Shown: positions 23,224-31,332 of the stretch, in pieces
Numbering within the stretch: the first letter of the stretch is position 1
How the letters are laid out: every line of letters starts with the position of its first letter
Assembly (NCBI RefSeq): GCF_016900655.1
Contig: NZ_JACJKH010000001.1
Coordinates: 1-64,000 of the forward strand
Reading direction: 5' to 3'
DNA: 64,000 nucleotides
DNA from: Drancourtella massiliensis
GTDB taxonomy: Bacteria > Bacillota > Clostridia > Lachnospirales > Lachnospiraceae
Notes under the pieces: generated by a model
The model's database searches: none
What the model was told of the DNA's origin: nothing
Seen by the model: only the letters and a program-made list of their open reading frames with translations
Program-made: the position numbers and the translations under genes

Positions 23224-23670
23224 ATGAAGATTCGGATAATGACAATTGAGGATTATGACCAGGTGTATCACCTCTGGAAAACGATTCATGGATTTGGAAT
23301 CCGCAGCATCGACGACTCAAGAGAGGGTGTGGAACGTTTCCTGAAGAGGAATCCGACGACCAGTGTAGTGGCAGAAGAGGACGGGAAGATCGTAGGATGC
23401 ATTCTCTGCGGTCACGATGGAAGAAGAGGATGCTTTTACCACGTCTGTGTAGAGGAGGCATACCGCAAGCACGGAATCGGGCGCCAGATGGTGGCTGCGT
23501 CCATGCGGGCGCTGCAGGCAGAGGGGATCAACAAGGTATCTCTGATTGCCTTTACACAAAATGATATCGGGAATGCATTCTGGAACCGGATCGGATGGAC
23601 GAAACGGGAAGACCTGAATTATTATGATTTCACTTTAAATGAAGAAAATATTACAGTATTTATAGAATAA
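23224..23670 (+). CDS. GNAT acetyltransferase inside the arginine operon
   Basis: 148 aa, RimI/YpeA-like: VVAEEDGKIVGCILCGHDGRRGCFYHVCV then EEAYRKHGIGRQMVAASM (acetyl-CoA loop) and AFTQNDIGNAFWNRIGW. It sits 6 bases after argC and 42 before argJ, so it is cotranscribed. By size and fold it could be a short-form N-acetylglutamate synthase, but ArgJ can already supply that step and the sequence does not settle it; a protein or amino-acid acetylase is equally possible. Confidence 0.85.
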   Translation: MKIRIMTIEDYDQVYHLWKTIHGFGIRSIDDSREGVERFLKRNPTTSVVAEEDGKIVGCILCGHDGRRGCFYHVCVEEAYRKHGIGRQMVAASMRALQAEGINKVSLIAFTQNDIGNAFWNRIGWTKREDLNYYDFTLNEENITVFIE

Positions 23671-23712
23671 AGATGCCGGGCAGAATCCGGGATCAGAACG
23701 GAGGATGGGAAC

Positions 23713-24936
23713 ATGAAGATAGTAGAAGGCGGAGTGACAAAGGCAAAAGGATTTGAGGCAGCAAGCACCGCAGCGAAGATCAAATACGAGGGCAGGACGG
23801 ATATGGCACTGATTTACAGTGAAAAGCCGTGCGCGGCAGCAGGAACATTCACGACTAACGTCGTAAAAGCAGCGCCGGTGAAATGGGACCGTCAGGTAGT
23901 GGATTCCGGGAAACCGGTACATGCTGTCGTTGTTAACTCCGGCATTGCAAATGCCTGTACCGGAGAAGAAGGAATGTATTACTGTGAGGAGACTGCCAGG
24001 GCGGCAGCGGAAGCACTCGGAATTCCGGCGGACAGCGTAGCCCTTGGATCGACCGGAGAGATCGGACGCCAGCTCCCGATTGACCGTATGAAAGCAGGAG
24101 TCAAAGCACTTGCGGAGAAAAAGAATGATTCCATCGAGAATGGAACACTGGCGGCAAAAGCCATCATGACGACAGATACCGTAGAGAAGGAACTGGCAGC
24201 TGAGATCGAAGTTGGCGGTGTGACAGTGACTATCGGTGGAATGGCAAAAGGTTCCGGAATGATTCATCCGAATATGTGCACGATGTTAAGCTTCATAACC
24301 ACAGACGCAGTGATTTCCAAAGAGGCCCTTCAGAAGGTACTGAGCGCGGATGTGCAGGATACTTATAACATGATCTCCGTAGATGGAGACACCTCCACAA
24401 ATGACACCGTACTTCTCCTTGCAAACGGAGCAGCCGGAAATGAGGAGATCAAAGAGGGAACACCGGAGTATGAGGCATTCTGCCAGGCCCTTCATGAGAT
24501 CAATGTTTATCTGGCAAAGAAGATTGCAGGAGACGGCGAGGGAGCCACGGCTCTGTTTGAGGCAAAAGTTATCGGAGCCGAGACAAAAGAGCAGGCAAAG
24601 ACCCTGGCAAAATCCATCGTATGCTCTGACCTTACGAAGACAGCCATTGCAGGACACGATGCCAACTGGGGCCGAATCTTCTGCGCCATGGGATATTCAG
24701 GGGCACAGTTTGATCCGGAGAAGGTTGATCTGTTCTTCGAGAGCAAGGCAGGAAAGATTCAGATTACGGAAAACGGTACTGCTGTTGCCTACAGCGAGGA
24801 AAAAGCGACAGAGATTCTCTCGCAGCCGGAAGTGACAGCCATTGCGGACATCAAGATGGGAACGGAAGAAGCATCTGCATGGGGATGCGACCTTACATAT
24901 GATTATATTAAAATCAATGCGGACTACAGAAGCTAG
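23713..24936 (+). CDS. argJ: Ornithine acetyltransferase / N-acetylglutamate synthase
   Basis: 407 aa. It moves acetyl from N-acetylornithine to glutamate, recycling the acetyl group, and in many bacteria also makes N-acetylglutamate from acetyl-CoA. The N-terminal nucleophile Thr that marks self-cleavage is in GMIHPNMCTMLSF; the residue before it is Cys where most members have Ala. GSTGEIGRQLPIDRM and AGHDANWGRIFCAMGYSG are further signatures. Bifunctional or not cannot be told by eye. AGGATGGGAAC precedes the ATG. Confidence 0.95.
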   Translation: MKIVEGGVTKAKGFEAASTAAKIKYEGRTDMALIYSEKPCAAAGTFTTNVVKAAPVKWDRQVVDSGKPVHAVVVNSGIANACTGEEGMYYCEETARAAAEALGIPADSVALGSTGEIGRQLPIDRMKAGVKALAEKKNDSIENGTLAAKAIMTTDTVEKELAAEIEVGGVTVTIGGMAKGSGMIHPNMCTMLSFITTDAVISKEALQKVLSADVQDTYNMISVDGDTSTNDTVLLLANGAAGNEEIKEGTPEYEAFCQALHEINVYLAKKIAGDGEGATALFEAKVIGAETKEQAKTLAKSIVCSDLTKTAIAGHDANWGRIFCAMGYSGAQFDPEKVDLFFESKAGKIQITENGTAVAYSEEKATEILSQPEVTAIADIKMGTEEASAWGCDLTYDYIKINADYRS

Positions 24937-24948
24937 GAGGTAGGAAAA

Positions 24949-25845
24949 ATGGACAAGAGTATGCAGAAATATCTGGACAAGGCAGAAGTGCTGATTGAAG
25001 CGCTCCCGTACATTCAGCGTTTCAACAGAAAGATCATCGTAGTAAAATACGGCGGAAGCGCCATGCTCGATGAGGAACAGGAAAAGAGAGTCATCCAGGA
25101 TGTAGTCCTGTTAAAGCTCTGTGGATTCAAGCCGATTATCGTTCATGGCGGCGGCAAGGAGATCAGCAAGTGGGTTGACAAAGTCGGAAAGGAAACGAAG
25201 TTTGTCAACGGATTCCGCGTAACAGATGAAGAGACGATGGAGATTGCGGAGATGGTACTTTCCAAAGTCAACAAAAAGCTGGTACAGCTCGTGGAAGAGC
25301 TTGGAATTAAATCCATCGGAGTCAGCGGCATTGACGGCGGACTTCTGAAAGTGACGAAAAAATACGTGGACGGCGAGGACATCGGATATGTAGGAAGCGT
25401 CTGCGACGTAGAGCCGAAGATCCTCTTTGACCTTCTGGAAAAAGATTTCCTTCCGGTAGTCTGCTCCGTTGGTCTGGACAATGATTTCCAGGCATACAAT
25501 GTCAATGCGGACGAAGCTGCATGTGCTATCGCAAAAGCGGTGAAAGCGGAGAAACTTGCCTTCCTGACAGATATCGAAGGTGTCTACAAAGATCCAAAAG
25601 ATCCGGAAACATTGATTCCGGAGCTTTCCGCAGAAGACGCGATCCGTCTGATCAATGAAGGCTACATCGAAGGCGGTATGCTTCCGAAGCTGAAAAGCTG
25701 CATCGATGCGCTGGAAAACGGAGTTTCCCGGATTCATATTCTGGACGGCCGGATTCCGCATTGCCTGCTGCTTGAGATCTTTACCAACAAAGGAATTGGT
25801 ACAGCAATTTTAAATGACAAGGAGTGTCGGTATTATCATGGATAA
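24949..25845 (+). CDS. argB: Acetylglutamate kinase
   Basis: 298 aa, the form usual in arginine-feedback-sensitive enzymes by length. It phosphorylates N-acetylglutamate. VVKYGGSAM (ATP-binding Lys), [22 protein letters not shown] and [11 protein letters not shown]-like residues (here [12 protein letters not shown]) are visible. AGGAGG lies 8 bases before the ATG. The last 8 bases overlap argD. Confidence 0.95.
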   Translation: MDKSMQKYLDKAEVLIEALPYIQRFNRKIIVVKYGGSAMLDEEQEKRVIQDVVLLKLCGFKPIIVHGGGKEISKWVDKVGKETKFVNGFRVTDEETMEIAEMVLSKVNKKLVQLVEELGIKSIGVSGIDGGLLKVTKKYVDGEDIGYVGSVCDVEPKILFDLLEKDFLPVVCSVGLDNDFQAYNVNADEAACAIAKAVKAEKLAFLTDIEGVYKDPKDPETLIPELSAEDAIRLINEGYIEGGMLPKLKSCIDALENGVSRIHILDGRIPHCLLLEIFTNKGIGTAILNDKECRYYHG

Positions 25846-27019
25846 ATCATATATGGACTCCGTACAGAATGCGCTTGTACACACATACAATCCGGCTCCA
25901 GTGATCCTGGAGCATGGAAAAGGTGCGTATCTGTACGATACGGAGGGTAAAGCTTATCTGGATTTCGCGGCCGGATATGCGGTAAATTCTCTCGGATACG
26001 GAAATAAAGAGTGGAATGAGGCTCTGAAAAGCCAGATTGACAAGCTGGCCCACACTTCTAATCTTTACTATCATACAAGAACAAAAGAGGCGGCAGAAGC
26101 GCTGAAGAGGGTGTCCGGGATGGACCGGATCTTTTTCTGCAACAGTGGCGGCGAGGCGGTGGAAGGTGCATTGAAAGCATCAAGAAAATACGCCTATACA
26201 AAAAAGAGTGGAAGATTTGAATGGATTGCCATGGAAGAATCTTTCCACGGACGGGGATTCGGTTCTGTTTCCGTGACAGGCCACAAAGCTTATCAGGAGC
26301 CGTTTGAGCCGCTTGTTCCGGGTGTGAAGTTTGCAAAGCTTAATGATCTGGACAGTGTGAAAGCACTGGTGACAGACAGGACCTGCGCCATCATTGTAGA
26401 GCCGGTGCAGGGCGAAGGCGGAATTAACGTGGCGACGGAAGAATTCATGAAAGGAATCCGCAAGATCTGTGATGAAAACGATATTCTGATGATCTGCGAT
26501 GAAGTACAGTGCGGCATGGGCCGGACCGGCTCCTTCTTTGCATGGCAGGAATACGGCGTGCGTCCGGATATTATGACTATGGCAAAAGCCATCGGAAGCG
26601 GATTCCCGGTAGGGGCGTTTGCCATGACGGAGAAAGTGGCAGAGTATTCACTTGCCCCGGGAGACCACGGTACGACTTACGGCGGCGGACCGCTTGCCTG
26701 TGCGGCTGTGGCAAAGACCGTTGAGATCTTTGAAGAGAAACACATTCCGGAGCATGTTAAGGAAATCGGAGCTTATCTGAAAAAACAGCTTGAGGAACTG
26801 ACAAAGAAACACGACTGCATTCTGGCCTGCAAAGGAAAAGGTCTGATGCAGGGAATACAGCTCAGTATTTCTCCGGCGGAAGTGACGAAAAAAGCACTGG
26901 AAAAGGGACTGCTTCTGATCAGCGCAGGAAGTGACGTAATCCGGTTTGTACCGCCTCTGATTATCACAGAAAAAGAAGTGGACGAACTGATACGGATTCT
27001 GGATGAGATCCTGGAATAA
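25838..27019 (+). CDS. argD: Acetylornithine aminotransferase
   Basis: 393 aa from ATG 25838, inside the end of argB (AAGGAG 15 bases upstream), which gives translational coupling. PLP class III aminotransferase: [61 protein letters not shown] and the PLP lysine in [15 protein letters not shown]. It turns N-acetylglutamate semialdehyde into N-acetylornithine. Last gene of the operon. Confidence 0.95.
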   Translation: MDKSYMDSVQNALVHTYNPAPVILEHGKGAYLYDTEGKAYLDFAAGYAVNSLGYGNKEWNEALKSQIDKLAHTSNLYYHTRTKEAAEALKRVSGMDRIFFCNSGGEAVEGALKASRKYAYTKKSGRFEWIAMEESFHGRGFGSVSVTGHKAYQEPFEPLVPGVKFAKLNDLDSVKALVTDRTCAIIVEPVQGEGGINVATEEFMKGIRKICDENDILMICDEVQCGMGRTGSFFAWQEYGVRPDIMTMAKAIGSGFPVGAFAMTEKVAEYSLAPGDHGTTYGGGPLACAAVAKTVEIFEEKHIPEHVKEIGAYLKKQLEELTKKHDCILACKGKGLMQGIQLSISPAEVTKKALEKGLLLISAGSDVIRFVPPLIITEKEVDELIRILDEILE

Positions 27020-27028
27020 AGAATAAAA

Positions 27029-27100
27029 ACCGGCATACTGGAAAGACTACCTTCTTATATAGAAGAAAGGAGGGATTTCCGGTATGACCGGTTTTATTAT
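27029..27100 (+). terminator. Hairpin after argD that covers the next start codon
   Basis: ACCGGCATACTGGAAA (27029-27044) pairs with TTTCCGGTATGACCGGT (27076-27092), followed by TTTATT. It looks like a terminator for argD, but its right arm contains the ATG of the 27084 gene and lies just after that gene's AGGAGG, so it could also govern its translation. Confidence 0.6.
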
Positions 27101-27515
27101 TGCATTGATTTCCGGTGCGCTGATGAGTGTGCAGGGTGTTTTTAATACACAAGTGACGAAGACGGCGGGAATGTGGGTCAGTAATATGTGGGTCCAGTTT
27201 TCTGCATTTATCGTCTGTCTGATCGTCTGGTTTTTTGCAGGCAGGGATTCCGTTGGAAGTCTGATGGAAGTACAGCCAAAGTATATGCTGCTTGGAGGAG
27301 CCATTGGTGCGGGCATCACCTGGACTGTAATCAAAAGCATGGATCAGCTGGGGCCGGCAAAGGCGGCGCTTCTGATTGTCATTGCGCAGTTGATAGTGGC
27401 TTATGTCATTGAACTTTTCGGACTCTTTGGAATGGACAAAAGTCCGTTTGAATGGAGAAAGGCGGGAGGGCTTCTGCTTGCGCTGATCGGAATTGCGATT
27501 TTCCAGTGGAAATAG
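27084..27515 (+). CDS. YdcZ-like DMT-superfamily membrane protein
   Basis: 143 aa with about five hydrophobic segments. The sequence TGFIIALISGALMSVQGVFNTQ and the half-size length fit the DUF606/YdcZ group of drug/metabolite transporters. The substrate is unknown; such half-size proteins act as dimers. AGGAGG lies 10 bases before the ATG, which is buried in the argD hairpin. A promoter for comEA starts right at its end. Confidence 0.85.
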   Translation: MTGFIIALISGALMSVQGVFNTQVTKTAGMWVSNMWVQFSAFIVCLIVWFFAGRDSVGSLMEVQPKYMLLGGAIGAGITWTVIKSMDQLGPAKAALLIVIAQLIVAYVIELFGLFGMDKSPFEWRKAGGLLLALIGIAIFQWK

Positions 27516-27517
27516 AG

Positions 27518-27546
27518 TTGTAATTTAAAAAGAAATTCGTTACAAT
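27518..27546 (+). promoter_or_regulatory. comEA promoter
   Basis: TTGTAA (27518-27523), 17 bases, TACAAT (27541-27546), about 50 bases ahead of the comEA start. Confidence 0.75.
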
Positions 27547-27596
27547 AGAACTATCTGCATAGAGGGGGCTTTTATCGGCTGCGGTAAAGGAGTACT

Positions 27597-28247
27597 ATGC
27601 ATAGAAAGAAAAGAAAATTGTTTTGTATGGCGGCAGTTCTGATTTTTCTGGTGTTTGCAGGATGCGGCGGTAAGGAGGCCGAACCGGAAGAGACGGTGGT
27701 GCTTCTGGAGGAAGAGTCAGAGAAAGAGGCTGTTTTGGAAGAAGATACTGAGCAGAAGTCTGCCGGGGAAGAAGAGTCAAAAGACCGGAAGAAGACAGAG
27801 ACGGAGATGATTGTTGTCTACGTCTGTGGGGAAGTCCAAAAAGAAGGTGTTGTGACGATTCCTGCCGGAAGCAGAGTTTATCAGGCGATCGAGATGGCGG
27901 GCGGCGTGACTGAGGAGGCCGAGGCTTCCTGGCTGAATCTGGCGGAGGTTCTGACAGATGGAGCCAGGATTTACGTGCCGGACAAAGAGGAAGTAAGCGG
28001 AGCAAATCCGGCAATCCCGCAAGGAGCCGGAAGCGGATCCCCGGAAGCAGCCGGTGGGCTCGTCAATCTCAACCAGGCTTCCAGGGAGGAACTGATGACG
28101 CTTCCGGGGATCGGTGAGGCAAAGGCTGAGGCGATTCTTCAGTACAGAACAGAACATGGGAACTTTGATTCCATCGATGAAATTAAAAATATTTCCGGTA
28201 TCAAGGATGGAGTTTTTGAAAAGATTAAAGATAAGATAACAGTGTAG
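27597..28247 (+). CDS. comEA: ComEA-like DNA-uptake lipoprotein
   Basis: 216 aa. It has a signal with lipobox FAGC (Cys at residue 22), so it is anchored to the membrane. Then comes an acidic linker, an SLBB domain (VVYVCGEVQKEGVVTIPAGSRVYQAIEMAGG), a Ser/Gly-rich spacer, and C-terminal helix-hairpin-helix motifs (NLNQASREELMTLPGIGEAKAEAILQYR). ComEA binds double-stranded DNA and hands it to ComEC, encoded about 3 kb downstream. The lipobox in place of a plain membrane helix is a small departure from B. subtilis ComEA. Confidence 0.9.
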   Translation: MHRKKRKLFCMAAVLIFLVFAGCGGKEAEPEETVVLLEEESEKEAVLEEDTEQKSAGEEESKDRKKTETEMIVVYVCGEVQKEGVVTIPAGSRVYQAIEMAGGVTEEAEASWLNLAEVLTDGARIYVPDKEEVSGANPAIPQGAGSGSPEAAGGLVNLNQASREELMTLPGIGEAKAEAILQYRTEHGNFDSIDEIKNISGIKDGVFEKIKDKITV

Positions 28248-28259
28248 CGAGGGAGAAAC

Positions 28260-28949
28260 ATGGCAAAAAGGGTATTGGTTGTAGACGATGAAAAACTGAT
28301 TGTAAAAGGAATACGCTTCAGTCTGGAACAGGACGGCATGGAAGTGGACTGCGCATACGACGGGGAAGAAGCTTTGGCCTATGCACGGGACAATGATTAC
28401 GACATGATTCTTCTGGATATCATGCTTCCGAAGCTGGACGGGTTTGAAGTATGCCAGCAGATCAGAGAATTTTCGGATGTACCGATTGTGATGCTGACGG
28501 CAAAAGGCGACGACATGGACAAGATTCTTGGACTCGAGTATGGTGCGGACGACTATATCACAAAGCCGTTTAATATTCTGGAGGTAAAGGCAAGGATCAA
28601 GGCCATCATGCGCCGGACAGGCAAGAAGGAAAAAGATGGAAAAGATGCGAAGGTCATTGTCAAAGGAGACTTAAAGCTTGACTGTGAGAGCAGAAGAGTA
28701 TTTTCCAAAGACAGAGAGATTAACCTGACGGCAAAAGAATTTGATCTTCTGGAACTTCTGGCCCACAACCCGAACAAGGTATATTCCAGAGAGGATCTGT
28801 TAAATCTTGTCTGGGGATATGAGTATCCGGGCGATGCAAGGACTGTGGATGTACATATCAGAAGACTTCGTGAGAAGATTGAAGTGAACCCGAGTGATCC
28901 GAAATATGTATATACAAAATGGGGAGTTGGTTACTATTTTAGGGGGTAA
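28260..28949 (+). CDS. OmpR-family response regulator
   Basis: 229 aa. The receiver domain has acidic residues in VVDDE, the phospho-acceptor Asp in ILLDIMLPKLDG, Thr/Lys in MLTAKGD and TKPFNILE. A winged-helix output domain follows (EINLTAKEFDLLELLAHNPNKVYSRE, GDARTVDVHIRRLREKI). It resembles WalR/PhoP-type regulators in sequence. The stop codon lies inside the kinase frame start region. It sits 13 bases after comEA. Confidence 0.92.
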   Translation: MAKRVLVVDDEKLIVKGIRFSLEQDGMEVDCAYDGEEALAYARDNDYDMILLDIMLPKLDGFEVCQQIREFSDVPIVMLTAKGDDMDKILGLEYGADDYITKPFNILEVKARIKAIMRRTGKKEKDGKDAKVIVKGDLKLDCESRRVFSKDREINLTAKEFDLLELLAHNPNKVYSREDLLNLVWGYEYPGDARTVDVHIRRLREKIEVNPSDPKYVYTKWGVGYYFRG

Positions 28950-30381
28950 GTTAAAACTCAGGCACCATCCGTTTAAAAGTCTCAGGTTTCTGATTTTCCT
29001 GCTGATTCTTTTTATGGGAATGGTGCCGTGTCTGATTTTACGTTTTGTGGTTCTGCGGTCCAACGAGAGCCACTCTGTCTCAATCCGCATGGCAGAGATT
29101 CAGAATCAGTGTACGATTCTCTGCAACCAGCTTTCCGTGCTGGACACACTTTCGGGAGATATCCCGGAGACGATCGACGCGGAGATCACACAGTTTTCCA
29201 ACATTTATAACGGCCGGGTCATGATTATCGATCAGTCTTACCGGATCATTGAGGATTCGTACGATCTGGATGCGGGCAAGACGATCATTTCCGGTGATGT
29301 GATCAAGTGTTTTGAAGGTGAAACAGTCAGCAATTATGACGACCGGAACAGCTATATCGAAGTGACGTCTCCGATTCAGGGGACTGCGTCCAAAGAGATT
29401 GTCGGTGTTATGCTCGCTAGTGTTTCCACGGACAATATTGTGGATATTCAGGAAAATCTGAGACAGACGCTGGATATTATCATCATTACGGTGTTTGTTG
29501 TATTGATTGCGGTGGGCGTGCTGATCAGCTTTTACATTACGCGTCCGCTGAACCGGATTACAAAAGCAGTCGAAAACATGACAGAAAGTTATGAGGAAGA
29601 CGATCTCCATGAAAATGCATTTCTGGAGACCATCCGGTTTTCGGAGGCGTTCAATAAGATGATCGGAAGATTCAAGGTTCTGGACGAATCGAGACAGGAA
29701 TTTGTTTCTAATGTCTCACATGAGTTGAAGACGCCGCTTACTTCCATGAAGGTGCTGGCGGATTCTCTTCTTTCCCAGGAGGAAGTGCCGGCAGAGCTTT
29801 ACCGGGAGTTTATGGGAGATATGTCGGAGGAGATCGAACGGGAGAACAAGATTATCAACGATCTCTTGTCTCTTGTGAAGATGGATAAGACTTCCAACGA
29901 TATGAATATCGAAATGCTGGATATTAACCTCATCGTAGAGCGGATTTTAAAAAGACTCAAGCCGATCGCGCAGAAACAAAATATCGAGCTTGTATTTGAG
30001 ACATTCCGTACAGTGGAGGCGGAAGTAGATGAGACAAAACTTTCCCTCGCAGTCAGCAATCTGGTGGAAAATGCCATCAAGTACAATCATGAAAATGGCT
30101 GGGTGCATGTATCGTTAAACGCAGACCATAAGTTTTTCTATTTAAAAGTGGCGGATTCCGGAATGGGAATTCCAAAAGAAGCGCAGGAACATATTTTCGA
30201 GAGATTCTACCGCGTGGACAAATCTCATTCCAGGGAAATCGGAGGAACGGGACTTGGGCTTGCCATTGCACGAAGCGCTGTGATCATGCACAGAGGGGCT
30301 ATCAAAGTGTACAGTGAAGAAGGGGAGGGCACGACGTTTACCGTGCGGATTCCGTTGAAATATGTGGCAAATGCAAAATAA
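28894..30381 (+). CDS. Sensor histidine kinase of the comEA-comEC locus
   Basis: Up to 495 aa. Two membrane helices (about residues 34-54 and 195-215) enclose an extracytoplasmic sensor domain of about 140 aa. HAMP follows, then HisKA with FVSNVSHELKTPLTSMK and a HATPase with NLVENAIKYN, DSGMGIPKEA and GGTGLGLAIARS. It phosphorylates the preceding regulator. The start is uncertain: the frame opens at GTG 28894 inside the regulator gene, but the AGGGGG at 28942-28947 has no ordinary start codon right after it. ATG 28906 or TTG 28927 are options. Confidence 0.9.
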   Translation: MIRNMYIQNGELVTILGGKLKLRHHPFKSLRFLIFLLILFMGMVPCLILRFVVLRSNESHSVSIRMAEIQNQCTILCNQLSVLDTLSGDIPETIDAEITQFSNIYNGRVMIIDQSYRIIEDSYDLDAGKTIISGDVIKCFEGETVSNYDDRNSYIEVTSPIQGTASKEIVGVMLASVSTDNIVDIQENLRQTLDIIIITVFVVLIAVGVLISFYITRPLNRITKAVENMTESYEEDDLHENAFLETIRFSEAFNKMIGRFKVLDESRQEFVSNVSHELKTPLTSMKVLADSLLSQEEVPAELYREFMGDMSEEIERENKIINDLLSLVKMDKTSNDMNIEMLDINLIVERILKRLKPIAQKQNIELVFETFRTVEAEVDETKLSLAVSNLVENAIKYNHENGWVHVSLNADHKFFYLKVADSGMGIPKEAQEHIFERFYRVDKSHSREIGGTGLGLAIARSAVIMHRGAIKVYSEEGEGTTFTVRIPLKYVANAK

Positions 30382-30393
30382 GAGGAGGAGACC

Positions 30394-31329
30394 ATGAAAG
30401 GAAAAAGGATTGTATCATTTCTGCTTGTCATACTCATGGCGTCTGGTCTCCTGTCCGGCTGCAGGAGAGGAGAGCAGGTCAAGCAGGGAGAGTTTGGACT
30501 GTTTTACTTAAGTGCGGATAAGACGGAACTTGTGAGAATTGCCGGGGAAAAGAAAGACGGGTCAAAGGCGGAGCAGGTACAGTATGTGCTGGATGCACTG
30601 GAAAAACCGGCTGAAGAGTCAGAGGACTATCAGACCCCGTTTCAGAATGACGTGAGGGTGGAAGAGTTTGAGATCGACGGGAAACAGGTGGATCTTACTT
30701 TTAATGAGAAATACACATCTCTGGATGCCGCAGAAGAAGTGCTTTTGAGAGCGGCGGTTGTAAAATCACTGGTACAGATCTCCGGGATCGATTATGTCTC
30801 TTTTTATATCGGAGAGGAGCCTTTGATGGCGGCAGACAATACGCCGGTCGGCCTGATGAGTAACGAGGATTTTATACAGAATGTCGGATCTTCGCTCCAC
30901 TCCTATCAGTCTACGTCACTGACGCTTTATTTCGCCAACAAAGACGGGGACAAACTGGTTAAGGAAACGGTAAATAATGTCCGGTACAACAGTAATATCT
31001 CCATGGAACGTCTGGTGATTGAGCAGCTGTTGAAGGGGCCGTCCTCTTCGGGAGCCTATGCAACGATTCCGGCCAATACCAAGATCTTGAGTGTATCCAC
31101 AAGGGATCAGATCTGCTATGTCAATTTTGATCAGGAACTGATGAACATGAAATCCAATGTAAAGCCTGAGATCCTGATTTACTCGATCGTCAATTCGATT
31201 GTGGAGAGCGGGATGGCAGGCCAGGTACAGATTTCCATCAACGGTGAGAGTAATATCAACTTCGGCGAAAGCGTTCCGCTGGACCAGCCGCTGTCGAGAA
31301 ATCTGGATCTTGTAGAAGGAGAAAAATAA
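30394..31329 (+). CDS. Lipoprotein with two GerMN domains
   Basis: 311 aa. The signal ends in lipobox LSGC (Cys at residue 23). Two repeats resemble the GerMN domain of the spore-germination protein GerM: about residues 50-155 (VDLTFNEKYTSLDAAEEVLLR, SFYIGEEPLMA) and 170-300 (TLYFANKDGDKLVKETV, YVNFDQELMNMKS). It likely acts on the outer side of the membrane. In many clostridia such lipoproteins travel with a sensor kinase; here it lies between the kinase and comEC, 12 and 3 bases away. Confidence 0.88.
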   Translation: MKGKRIVSFLLVILMASGLLSGCRRGEQVKQGEFGLFYLSADKTELVRIAGEKKDGSKAEQVQYVLDALEKPAEESEDYQTPFQNDVRVEEFEIDGKQVDLTFNEKYTSLDAAEEVLLRAAVVKSLVQISGIDYVSFYIGEEPLMAADNTPVGLMSNEDFIQNVGSSLHSYQSTSLTLYFANKDGDKLVKETVNNVRYNSNISMERLVIEQLLKGPSSSGAYATIPANTKILSVSTRDQICYVNFDQELMNMKSNVKPEILIYSIVNSIVESGMAGQVQISINGESNINFGESVPLDQPLSRNLDLVEGEK

Positions 31330-31332
31330 AGA

